Assembly: GCA_902783355.1 (NCBI GenBank)
Contig: CACZQQ010000198.1
Coordinates: 1-5,899 of the forward strand
DNA length: 5,899 bases
Reading direction: 5' to 3'
Source: an uncultured bacterium
GTDB taxonomy: Bacteria; Verrucomicrobiota; Lentisphaeria; Oligosphaerales; Oligosphaeraceae
Shown: positions 1 to 5,874 of the stretch, piece after piece
Layout: each line of letters begins with the position of its first letter
Numbering within the stretch: position 1 is the stretch's first letter
The notes under the pieces: model-generated
What the model was told of the DNA's origin: nothing
Seen by the model: only the letters and a program-made list of their open reading frames with translations
The model's database searches: none
Program-made: the position numbers and the translations under genes

Positions 1-32
1 AGGCCGTCCTCCTGAAGCGATAGCCTTTGTTT

Positions 33-53
33 CCCGCGCCAGAGTGGCGCGGG
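33..53. other. Perfect 8-bp inverted repeat (hairpin), upstream region
   Basis: The arms CCCGCGCC (33-40) and GGCGCGGG (46-53) are exact reverse complements around the five-base loop AGAGT, so a very stable stem-loop can form in RNA from either strand. No run of T follows the stem on either strand, so it is not a textbook intrinsic terminator. It could be the end of an upstream transcription unit, part of the rhamnosidase 5' leader, or a dispersed palindromic repeat. The inverted repeat is directly visible; its role is unknown. Confidence 0.6.
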
Positions 54-60
54 TCAGATT

Positions 61-94
61 GCTCCGCCCGCTGGCAGGCGGCGGCGGGCGGGGC
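61..94. other. Second GC-rich hairpin in the leader region
   Basis: Bases 61-71 (GCTCCGCCCGC) can pair with 84-94 (GCGGGCGGGGC) as an 11-bp stem containing one G-U wobble, closing a 12-base loop (72-83). It begins eight bases after the first hairpin ends, so the two would stack as consecutive stem-loops if one transcript covers both. No T-tract follows. In such GC-rich DNA some stems arise by chance, and a regulatory role in the rhamnosidase leader is only a possibility. Between 95 and 171 I see no convincing promoter or open gene. Confidence 0.45.
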
Positions 95-171
95 GAAGGC
101 TCCCTTCCGCCGTCTCCGCAACCGACAAGCCATCTCCGTTCACCGTCCTGAGTGGGCAGCTCGCAAGCTAC

Positions 172-190
172 CCACAACCAACCTCCTCCC
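172..190 (+). promoter_or_regulatory. Pyrimidine-rich start-site leader motif (copy 1)
   Basis: The 19 bases CCACAACCAACCTCCTCCC end four bases before the ATG of the rhamnosidase gene. A near-identical element (17 of 19 bases) precedes the arabinofuranosidase start at 4093-4111. It occupies the position where a Shine-Dalgarno sequence would lie, but it is purine-poor. Its CCTCC core has the same sense as the 16S rRNA anti-Shine-Dalgarno, so it cannot pair with it. It may be an unconventional translation-initiation or mRNA-leader element; the function is inferred only from position and recurrence. Confidence 0.5.
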
Positions 191-194
191 ATCC

Positions 195-2717
195 ATGTCT
201 CACTCCCGGCTCACTCCAGTCTTTTTGAAGACCAACAACTTCGTGAATCCCATCGGCCTTCCCGTCGCCACGCCGGACCTCACCTGGCGGCTGTCGGGCG
301 AGGGCGTGCAGAGCGCGTGGCGCGTGCGTGTCATGCGCGACGGCGAGGCGGCTGGCCTGTGGGGTTCCGGCTGGCAGGCGGGAGACGGGCGTGTCTGCGC
401 CGAACTGCCCGCGCCCCTGCTGAAGGCGCGCACGCGCTACCAGTGGCAGGTGCAGATCAAGGACGAGAACGGCACGGAGAGCGGCTGGAGCGAGGCGGCC
501 TCCTTCGAGACGGGGCTTGCCTGCGAGGCGGACTGGCAGGGGGCGATCTGGATAGGGCAGCCCGCCGAGTTCTCCGGCCACGCCCTCTGCTTCCGCCGCC
601 TCTTCAGGATTAATGCAACAACTTGCGCACCAAGGATTTACATTAGCGGCCTCGGCTGGTCGGAGGCATGGGTGAACGGCGTCCGCCTTGGCGGCGACGC
701 GGTGCTGCAGCCGCCCCAGACCGATTTCGGCAAGAGCTACAGCTACCTGACCTACGACTTGACGGGCCTCCTGCGGGAGGGCGTGAACGCGCTGGCGGTG
801 CATGTCGGCTGCGGCTGGCATGGCGCCATCCGCCTGCGCTACCTCATCATGGACGGCGACACGGTGCTCGACCGGCCTGATTTCAGCCATCTGCCCAAGC
901 TCTACCGCTCCCCCGTCTGCCGCCACAGCGTCTTCGACGGCGAGGAGTACGACGCGCGGCAGGAGTGGGAGGCCGACTGGCTGCTTCCCGACGGCCACGA
1001 CCTGCCAGGGCACCGTCCCGCCTTCCGCCTCTCCGGCCCCACCGGCACACCGCGCGGCCTGGAAGAGGAGCCCATCCGCCCGCAGGGCGCCCTCAAGCCC
1101 GTCGAATGGCGCAAGCTGGAGGGCGAAGGCCACTACAGCGCCGACTTCGGCCAGAACTTCGCCGGCTGGTGCCGCCTGAAGGTCAAGGCCGCTTCCGGCA
1201 CGCGTATCTCCTTGCGCCACTCTGAGTTCCGCCATGCGGACGGCACCGCCAACTGGGCCAACCTGCTGGACGCGGAGCCGGAGGACATCTACATCGCCAG
1301 GGGCGCGCCCGACGGCGAGACCTTCGAGCCGCACTTCACCTACCATGGCTTCCGCTACGTCGAGGTCAGCGGCCTGCCCTGCCCGCCCACAGACGAGACG
1401 CTCACGGGCATCCCGTTCCACAACGACTGCCGCCCCACGGGCCGCTTCGAATGCAGCAACCCGCTGCTCAACGACATCTGGAAGATGGTGCGCGCGACGG
1501 AAGCCAGCAACATCCACGCCGTCCCCACGGACTGCCCGCAGCGCAACGAGCGCATGGGGTGGCTCAACGACATGATGGCGCGCTGCGAGACCGCCCTCTA
1601 CCTCTTCGACGAGACCAATGTCCACACCAAGTGGCTGCGGGACATTGCGGAGGCGCAGGATCCCGCCACGGGCGAAGTGCCCATGACCGCCCCCGCCTAC
1701 TGGGGCTTCGAGACGGATCCCGTCTGCTCCAGCTTCGTGGAGGCCGCCTACCTCGGCTACGCCTTCTGCGGCAAGAAGGCGCAGCTGGCCGAACTCTACC
1801 CCGCCATGCGCGCGTGGATCGACCGCATGGCCTCCCGCCGCGACCCCGCCGACGGCATCTTCCGGCCGGGCGGCATCGTCGGCGACTGGGTGCCGCCCGT
1901 CAAGCTCAACAACGGACAGAACACCGCCCAGAACAAGACCGTCCCGCCGGAGCTTGTCTCCAGCGCGCTGATGCACTACGCCACGCGCCTGCTGGCCAAG
2001 ATCGCCGCCCTCCTGCAAAACGAGACGGAGGTCGCCTCGCTCAATGCGCTGGCCGACCAGATGCAGGCGGACTTCCTCAAGGCGTACCGTTGCGCGCCGG
2101 GGCGGCTTGCGCCCGAACGCCAATCCGCCTACGCCTACGCCTGCTACTGCGGCCTCTTCCCGCCGGAGGAGCGTCAGGCGGCCGCCGACCGCCTCGCCGA
2201 ACTCTTCCAGGCCGCCGGCTGCAAGCACTCCACGGGCAACATCGGCACCAAGTATCTCCTTGAAACGCTTACAAAATACGGCCATGCCGACCTGGCCTAC
2301 GCGCTGGTCGCCTCAAAAGACTATCCCGGCTGGGGGTACATGCTTGAGCATGGCGCGACGACCCTGTGGGAGCGGTGGGAGCTGTGCGAAAACGACGGCA
2401 TGAACTCCCACAACCACCCCATGCTCGGCTGCCCGGGCGGCTGGCTCATGCGCCATGTCGCAGGCATCCAGCTGGCCGACGACAGCGCCGCCTTCACGCA
2501 TTTCGTCCTGGCCCCCATCTTCTTCAAGGGGCTGGCCTGGGCGCAGGGCGACTTCGACTCCAGCGCCGGTCCCGTCCGCGCCCGCTGGGAGCGCACCGCC
2601 GACGGCGTCGCCTTTGACTTCGACGTGCCCGCCGGCGCCACCGCCAGCGTCCGCATGCCCGACGGCACCTTCAAGCCCTTCCACGGCGGCAGCCACCATC
2701 TGCTCTTCCCCGCCTGA
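195..2717 (+). CDS. Alpha-L-rhamnosidase, glycoside hydrolase family 78
   Basis: This 840-residue enzyme should hydrolyse terminal alpha-L-rhamnose from rhamnogalacturonan fragments, rhamnosylated glycans or plant glycosides by an inverting mechanism. Visible modules in order are an N-terminal fibronectin-like beta domain (about 20-108, ending YQWQVQIKDENGTESGWSEA), the Bac_rhamnosid_N domain (about 130-290, with YISGLGWSEAWVNG), a concanavalin-like beta domain (about 295-395), the (alpha/alpha)6 catalytic barrel (about 410-755) and a C-terminal beta domain. The barrel has the family signature DCPQRNERMGWLND (D446 to D459), with E452 as predicted general acid, and GATTLWERWE, with E726 as predicted general base. 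The start at 195 was chosen because the conserved fold begins just after it. The in-frame extension back to 27 encodes low-complexity Arg/Ala sequence across the two hairpins. I see no signal peptide, so it is probably cytoplasmic. There is no Shine-Dalgarno; the stop overlaps the rodA start by one base. Family assignment is firm; the natural substrate is not. Confidence 0.95.
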   Translation: MSHSRLTPVFLKTNNFVNPIGLPVATPDLTWRLSGEGVQSAWRVRVMRDGEAAGLWGSGWQAGDGRVCAELPAPLLKARTRYQWQVQIKDENGTESGWSEAASFETGLACEADWQGAIWIGQPAEFSGHALCFRRLFRINATTCAPRIYISGLGWSEAWVNGVRLGGDAVLQPPQTDFGKSYSYLTYDLTGLLREGVNALAVHVGCGWHGAIRLRYLIMDGDTVLDRPDFSHLPKLYRSPVCRHSVFDGEEYDARQEWEADWLLPDGHDLPGHRPAFRLSGPTGTPRGLEEEPIRPQGALKPVEWRKLEGEGHYSADFGQNFAGWCRLKVKAASGTRISLRHSEFRHADGTANWANLLDAEPEDIYIARGAPDGETFEPHFTYHGFRYVEVSGLPCPPTDETLTGIPFHNDCRPTGRFECSNPLLNDIWKMVRATEASNIHAVPTDCPQRNERMGWLNDMMARCETALYLFDETNVHTKWLRDIAEAQDPATGEVPMTAPAYWGFETDPVCSSFVEAAYLGYAFCGKKAQLAELYPAMRAWIDRMASRRDPADGIFRPGGIVGDWVPPVKLNNGQNTAQNKTVPPELVSSALMHYATRLLAKIAALLQNETEVASLNALADQMQADFLKAYRCAPGRLAPERQSAYAYACYCGLFPPEERQAAADRLAELFQAAGCKHSTGNIGTKYLLETLTKYGHADLAYALVASKDYPGWGYMLEHGATTLWERWELCENDGMNSHNHPMLGCPGGWLMRHVAGIQLADDSAAFTHFVLAPIFFKGLAWAQGDFDSSAGPVRARWERTADGVAFDFDVPAGATASVRMPDGTFKPFHGGSHHLLFPA

Positions 2718-4021
2718 TGGCCGAGCTGCTGACGCCATTCCCGACGGAGAACGCGGCGGCGGCGCGCCCCTGGGGCCTCGTCCGCTGGGGGCGCGCCGAC
2801 TGGGCGGCCATTGTCATCGAGCTGATCCTCGTCGCCATCGGCGTCGTCTTCATCTACGGCGCGGGCGTGGAGGTCGGCGGCGACATGGCCTCCAAATGGC
2901 ACCGGCAGCTCCTCTGGGCGGGACTTGGCGCAATCCTCTATGTCACGGCCGCCTCCGTGGACTACCACAAGTGGGCGCGCATGAGCTGGGTCGGCTACCT
3001 GCTGGCGGTGGCCCTCCTCTTCTATGTGCTCATCTTCGGCAAGACGCTGAACAACACGCGCGGCTGGCTGAAGGTGCCCGGCGTGGGCTTCCTGCAGCCC
3101 GCCGAGCTGGCCAAGCCCCTGACGCTCCTGCTGCTCTCGTGGCTGGGGACGCGCCCTGCCCTGCGCCACTCCTCCCTCGGCGAATGGCTCCCCGTCCTCG
3201 CCCTCGGCGCCGTCAGCGGCCTTCCCATCCTGCTGGTCTGCCTGCAGCCGGACGCGGGCACCGCCATGGTCTTCATTCCCGTGACCACCACGCTCGTCTT
3301 CCTGACCGGATTGCGATGGCGGTGGTTCTTTCTGGCGGCCCTTCTCGTCATTCTGGCGGTCCCCGTCGTCTACACCCATCTCAAGCCCTACCAGAAGGAC
3401 CGCGTGAAGGTCTTTCTGGACGCGCCCGCGCGCTCCGTCGCCGCCGGCCTCGCCGCCATCCTGCCGGAGAGCACCGGGCAGAGGGTGTCGGAGAGCGTGG
3501 AAGCCTTCCTCACGCCGGCGGAGGGCAGCCGCAAGCCCGACGACTGGAACGCGGTGCAGAGCCTGCTGGCGGTCGGCAGCGGCGGCCTTACCGGCAAGGG
3601 CTATCTCCATGGCACGCAACATGTTCTTGGCTACCTTCCCAAGTCCGTCGCCCCCACCGACTTCATCTTCTCCGTCATCGCGGAGGAGACCGGCTTCCTG
3701 GGCGGCGTGACCCTTCTGGGCCTCATGGCCGCCCTCATGCTCTGCTTCTTCAAGACCGCGCTGGACTCGCCAGACCGGCTGGGCACCTTCATCGCCACCG
3801 GCTGTGCAGTCATGCTCACAACCCACATCATCATCAACATCTCCATGACGATACGGGCGGCCCCCATCGTCGGCCTCCCCCTCCCCTTCGTCAGCTACGG
3901 CGGCTCCTTCATGCTGGGGACCATGCTCCTGGCGGGACTTGTCCAGAGCGTCCACATCCACCGGCGGCAGCCCTCCGAGCCGACCTCCGCCGCCCCGCAG
4001 GAGGAACCCGACACGGAATAG
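2717..4021 (+). CDS. rodA: RodA-type SEDS peptidoglycan glycosyltransferase (cell elongation)
   Basis: This 434-residue integral membrane protein belongs to the SEDS family (RodA/FtsW/SpoVE), which polymerises lipid II into glycan strands, RodA acting with a class B penicillin-binding protein in side-wall growth. About ten membrane segments are evident (roughly 31-49, 63-81, 91-108, 125-143, 157-174, 183-220 as two, 318-345, 354-377 and 386-411). Family motifs include RGWLKVPGVGFLQPAELAK (115-133), LQPDAGTA (176-183), YQKDRVKVFLD (225-235), GGLTGKGYLHGTQ (289-301), TDFIFSVIAEETGFLGG (314-330) and PLPFVSYGGS (388-397). D315 corresponds to the catalytic aspartate. The GKG..HGTQ motif favours RodA over FtsW. 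Two oddities are about 37 extra residues in the outer loop before the catalytic aspartate (about 237-273) and LPKSVAPTD where LPE.HTD is usual. The ATG overlaps the preceding TGA (TGATG) and no Shine-Dalgarno is visible, suggesting translation by coupling. The usual partners mreBCD and mrdA are not in the window. Confidence 0.9.
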   Translation: MAELLTPFPTENAAAARPWGLVRWGRADWAAIVIELILVAIGVVFIYGAGVEVGGDMASKWHRQLLWAGLGAILYVTAASVDYHKWARMSWVGYLLAVALLFYVLIFGKTLNNTRGWLKVPGVGFLQPAELAKPLTLLLLSWLGTRPALRHSSLGEWLPVLALGAVSGLPILLVCLQPDAGTAMVFIPVTTTLVFLTGLRWRWFFLAALLVILAVPVVYTHLKPYQKDRVKVFLDAPARSVAAGLAAILPESTGQRVSESVEAFLTPAEGSRKPDDWNAVQSLLAVGSGGLTGKGYLHGTQHVLGYLPKSVAPTDFIFSVIAEETGFLGGVTLLGLMAALMLCFFKTALDSPDRLGTFIATGCAVMLTTHIIINISMTIRAAPIVGLPLPFVSYGGSFMLGTMLLAGLVQSVHIHRRQPSEPTSAAPQEEPDTE

Positions 4022-4125
4022 CGCCCGACCGCCGTTGCCGACTTCGTCCACACCGCCCACTTCATTCCGCAGCGACGGCAGCGACCGCCGCGCCACAACA
4101 ACCCTCCTCCCTCCCCACTCCCTTC
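4022..4125 (+). other. 104-base intergenic gap between rodA and the arabinofuranosidase gene
   Basis: The gap is GC-rich and strongly pyrimidine-biased toward its 3' end. I found no sigma-70-like promoter pair and no terminator with a T-run. A weak pairing of CGTTGCCG (4033-4040) with CGGCAGCG (4076-4083) includes one wobble and a 35-base loop, and is probably chance. Without a clear terminator or promoter, read-through from rodA into the downstream gene is plausible, making all three genes one transcription unit, but the sequence does not prove it. Confidence 0.4.
4093..4111 (+). promoter_or_regulatory. Pyrimidine-rich start-site leader motif (copy 2)
   Basis: CCACAACAACCCTCCTCCC matches the element before the rhamnosidase gene at 17 of 19 positions. 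Here it is separated from the ATG by 14 further bases, all pyrimidine except one A. The next gene therefore also starts without a Shine-Dalgarno sequence. The CCTCCT core (4103-4108) is the exact complement of an AGGAGG near the end of rodA (3999-4004), so a leader fold is possible. Function is inferred from position and recurrence only. Confidence 0.5.
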
Positions 4126-5640
4126 ATGAAAACCTCCATCTACGTCAACCGCTCCTTCCCCATCGACGCCATCGACCCCAACATCTACGGCGGCTTCCTC
4201 GAACACATCGGCCGCTGCATCTACACGGGCGTCTACGAGCCGTCGCATCCCAAGGCGGACAAGGACGGCTTCCGCACGGACGTGCTGGAACTCGTGAAGG
4301 AGCTTGGCATGCCCATCACGCGCTATCCGGGCGGCAACTTCGTCTCGGGCTTCGACTGGAAGGACGCCATCGGCCCCAAGGCGCGGCGTCCGCAGCGGCC
4401 CGACTACGCCTGGTTCGCCATGGAGCCCAACGAATTCGGCGTGGACGAGTTCATGAAATGGTGCCGCAAGGCCGGCACGGAGGCCATGTACACCGTGAAC
4501 CTGGGGACGAACACGCCGAAGGCCGCGCAGGAGCTGGTGGAGTACTGCAACTTCCCGAAGGGCACCTCGTGGAGCGACCTGCGCCGCAGGAACGGCGCCG
4601 CCAAGCCCTACGGCATCAAGTACTGGTGCCTCGGCAACGAGATGGATGGCGAATGGCAGATCGGCCACAAGACGAAGGAGGAGTACGGCCGCGTCGCGCT
4701 GGAGACCGCGAAGATGATGAAGATGGTCGACCCGAACCTCAAGCTGTGCGTCTGCGGCTCCTCCAACCGCCACATGGACACCTACGGTGACTGGGACTAC
4801 GCCGTCCTCCGCGAAGCCTACAAGTATATCGACTTCCTCTCCATCCACGCCTACTTCGGAAATCCCACTCACGACATCCCCAACTTCCTCGCCTGCATTG
4901 AATTGCTTGAGCGGCAGATTGACGACGCCATCGCGCTGTGCGACGCCGCCCGCGCCGCCCGCAAGTCGCCGCGCCGCCTGATGGTCGCCCTCGACGAATG
5001 GAACGTCTGGTACCGAGGCCAGACCGACGCCCCCCCCGAGACCAAATGGCAGGCGGCGCGCCCCATCAACGAGGAGACCTACGACATGACCGACGTGCTC
5101 ATCATCGGCGGCATCCTCCAGAGCCTCATCAACCACGCCGACCGCGTCAAGATCGCCAACATCGCGCAGACCGTCAACATCATCGCGCCCATCATGACGG
5201 AGCCCAACGGCCGCGCGTGGCGTCAGACCATCTTCCACCCCTTCGCGCTGACCTCCCGCCACGGCCGCGGCACCGCGCTGCGCGTGCGGATGGACTCCCC
5301 CGCCTATCAGGGCACGGGCGAATACAAGGGCGACGTCAGCTACCTCAAGGCCGCCGTCGTCCACAACGAGAAGGCGCACGAGCTGGTCGTCTTCGCCCTG
5401 AACCGCTCGCTGAAGGAAGAGATGGACCTCACGGCCGAATTCGGCGGCTTTGAAGTTGACAAGTTATTGGAAGCCAGAGAGATCCACAACGACAACCCGG
5501 ACGCCGTCAATACGGCCGACAGGCAGAATGTGGCGCCCGCCGCCATCCCTGCCCGCCGACGCGCCCTCAAGGGCGGCCGCCTGACCGCCACCCTGCGCCC
5601 CCTCTCGTGGAACATGTTCCGCCTCCGCGTGAAGGAATAG
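4126..5640 (+). CDS. Alpha-L-arabinofuranosidase, glycoside hydrolase family 51
   Basis: This 504-residue protein should release terminal alpha-L-arabinofuranose from arabinan, arabinoxylan or arabino-oligosaccharides with retention of configuration. Its length matches the typical intracellular bacterial GH51 enzyme of about 500 residues. The fold is a (beta/alpha)8 barrel (about 15-375) with a C-terminal beta-sandwich to which the N-terminal strand should contribute. Diagnostic motifs are NIYGGFLEHIGRCIYTGVYE (19-38), TRYPGGNFVSGFDW (65-78), YWCLGNEMDGEWQIG (166-180) with E172 as predicted acid/base, the SIHAYFGN strand (239-246), and VALDEWNVWY (287-296) with E291 as predicted nucleophile. 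Residues E26, R67, N71, N171, H241, Y243 and Q348 fall where family members bind the arabinofuranosyl unit. The ATG at 4126 was chosen because the family's N-terminal strand starts there; the frame is open far upstream only because stop codons are rare in this GC-rich DNA and it overlaps rodA. No signal peptide or Shine-Dalgarno is seen. A run of eight C (5030-5037) lies shortly after the nucleophile codon. The family is firm; substrate preference is not. Confidence 0.95.
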   Translation: MKTSIYVNRSFPIDAIDPNIYGGFLEHIGRCIYTGVYEPSHPKADKDGFRTDVLELVKELGMPITRYPGGNFVSGFDWKDAIGPKARRPQRPDYAWFAMEPNEFGVDEFMKWCRKAGTEAMYTVNLGTNTPKAAQELVEYCNFPKGTSWSDLRRRNGAAKPYGIKYWCLGNEMDGEWQIGHKTKEEYGRVALETAKMMKMVDPNLKLCVCGSSNRHMDTYGDWDYAVLREAYKYIDFLSIHAYFGNPTHDIPNFLACIELLERQIDDAIALCDAARAARKSPRRLMVALDEWNVWYRGQTDAPPETKWQAARPINEETYDMTDVLIIGGILQSLINHADRVKIANIAQTVNIIAPIMTEPNGRAWRQTIFHPFALTSRHGRGTALRVRMDSPAYQGTGEYKGDVSYLKAAVVHNEKAHELVVFALNRSLKEEMDLTAEFGGFEVDKLLEAREIHNDNPDAVNTADRQNVAPAAIPARRRALKGGRLTATLRPLSWNMFRLRVKE

Positions 5641-5658
5641 CGGCCAGCCGTCGCCGCT
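5639..5658 (+). terminator. Weak stem-loop at the arabinofuranosidase stop codon
   Basis: AGCGGC (5639-5644) pairs perfectly with GCCGCT (5653-5658) around an eight-base loop, starting within the TAG stop codon. The following bases are CCGCATTTGCCC, so there is only a three-base T run and this is a poor intrinsic terminator. It may contribute to 3'-end formation together with the hairpin array that follows, or it may be chance in GC-rich sequence. Confidence 0.25.
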
Positions 5659-5700
5659 CCGCATTTGCCCCCGCATGTCGCGCGTCAAGAATCTGGAATC

Positions 5701-5793
5701 CGACGGCGAGACGCCGTCGGTACGCATTGTTCGACGGCGGGGCGCCGTCGGTACGCATCGTTCGACGGCGGGGCGCCGTCGCCACGCATTTTG
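5701..5793. repeat. Three tandem 31-base repeat units, each with a perfect hairpin
   Basis: Units start at 5701, 5732 and 5763, an exact 31-base period. Each begins with the inverted repeat CGACGGCG-NNN-CGCCGTCG (stem 8 bp; loop AGA in unit 1, GGG in units 2 and 3), followed by a 12-base spacer containing ACGCAT. Units 1 and 2 differ at three positions, two in the loop and one in the spacer. Units 2 and 3 differ at five positions, all in the spacer. No change falls in a stem. The array lies 60 bases after the arabinofuranosidase stop. It resembles extragenic palindromic (REP/BIME-like) elements in form. It could stabilise or terminate the upstream mRNA, bind a protein, or be a dispersed selfish repeat. 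The repeat structure is certain; the role is not. Confidence 0.93.
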
Positions 5794-5874
5794 CGGCAGA
5801 AGTGGCGTCGCGGCAAATATAACACCTTCCGCCGAATCATTCCCGTGTCCCGGAAGCCCCAAGCGGGTTATAGT
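5791..5874 (+). promoter_or_regulatory. AT-rich stretch with possible promoter elements facing out of the window
   Basis: After the repeat array the sequence has two possible -10 hexamers: TATAAC (5818-5823) and TATAGT (5869-5874). TTGCGG (5791-5796) could be a -35 for the first, but the spacing is 21 bases, longer than the usual 16-18. The second has no recognisable -35 at correct spacing. These are nearly the only AT-rich patches outside genes. A downstream gene beyond 5899 could be read from here, but the support is weak and the lineage's sigma-factor consensus is unknown. No coding region is convincing in 5641-5899. Confidence 0.2.

Noticed and set aside
27..194. Possible longer N-terminus of the rhamnosidase starting at 27
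   Set aside because: The extra 56 residues are not family-like, show no signal peptide and would be encoded through two hairpins; the start at 195 fits the conserved fold.
1545..1547. Asn (N451) in place of Asp in the GH78 signature DCPQR(D/N)ER
   Set aside because: To my knowledge both residues occur in active family members, and the predicted general acid E452 next to it is intact, so it is not evidence of inactivation.
168..2285. Very long open frame on the minus strand opposite the rhamnosidase gene (705 codons)
   Set aside because: The translation is Ala/Gly/Val/Arg-rich with no recognisable domain. It is the expected antisense shadow of a GC-rich gene in which stop codons are rare.
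2321..4096. Long minus-strand open frame across rodA (591 codons)
   Set aside because: The composition is low-complexity, rich in Gly, Asp, Glu and Arg, and it lies exactly opposite a well-conserved membrane protein gene, so it is a shadow frame.
2455..4125. In-frame open extension upstream of the arabinofuranosidase start
   Set aside because: The extension overlaps the rhamnosidase end and all of rodA, and reads as Pro/Arg/Ala-rich nonsense. The family's conserved N-terminus begins at 4126.
5456..5461. Perfect -35 hexamer TTGACA inside the arabinofuranosidase gene
   Set aside because: No acceptable -10 hexamer lies 16-18 bases downstream and there is no gene for it to serve at that distance; it is a by-product of the codons used.
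5701..5793. CRISPR array
   Set aside because: Only three units of 31 bases lie directly head to tail; the sequence between hairpins is repeated rather than unique, so there are no spacers.
5464..5862. Small open frames on both strands over the 5701-5793 repeat array
   Set aside because: They consist of translated repeat units and antisense of the arabinofuranosidase end, with no conserved protein features.
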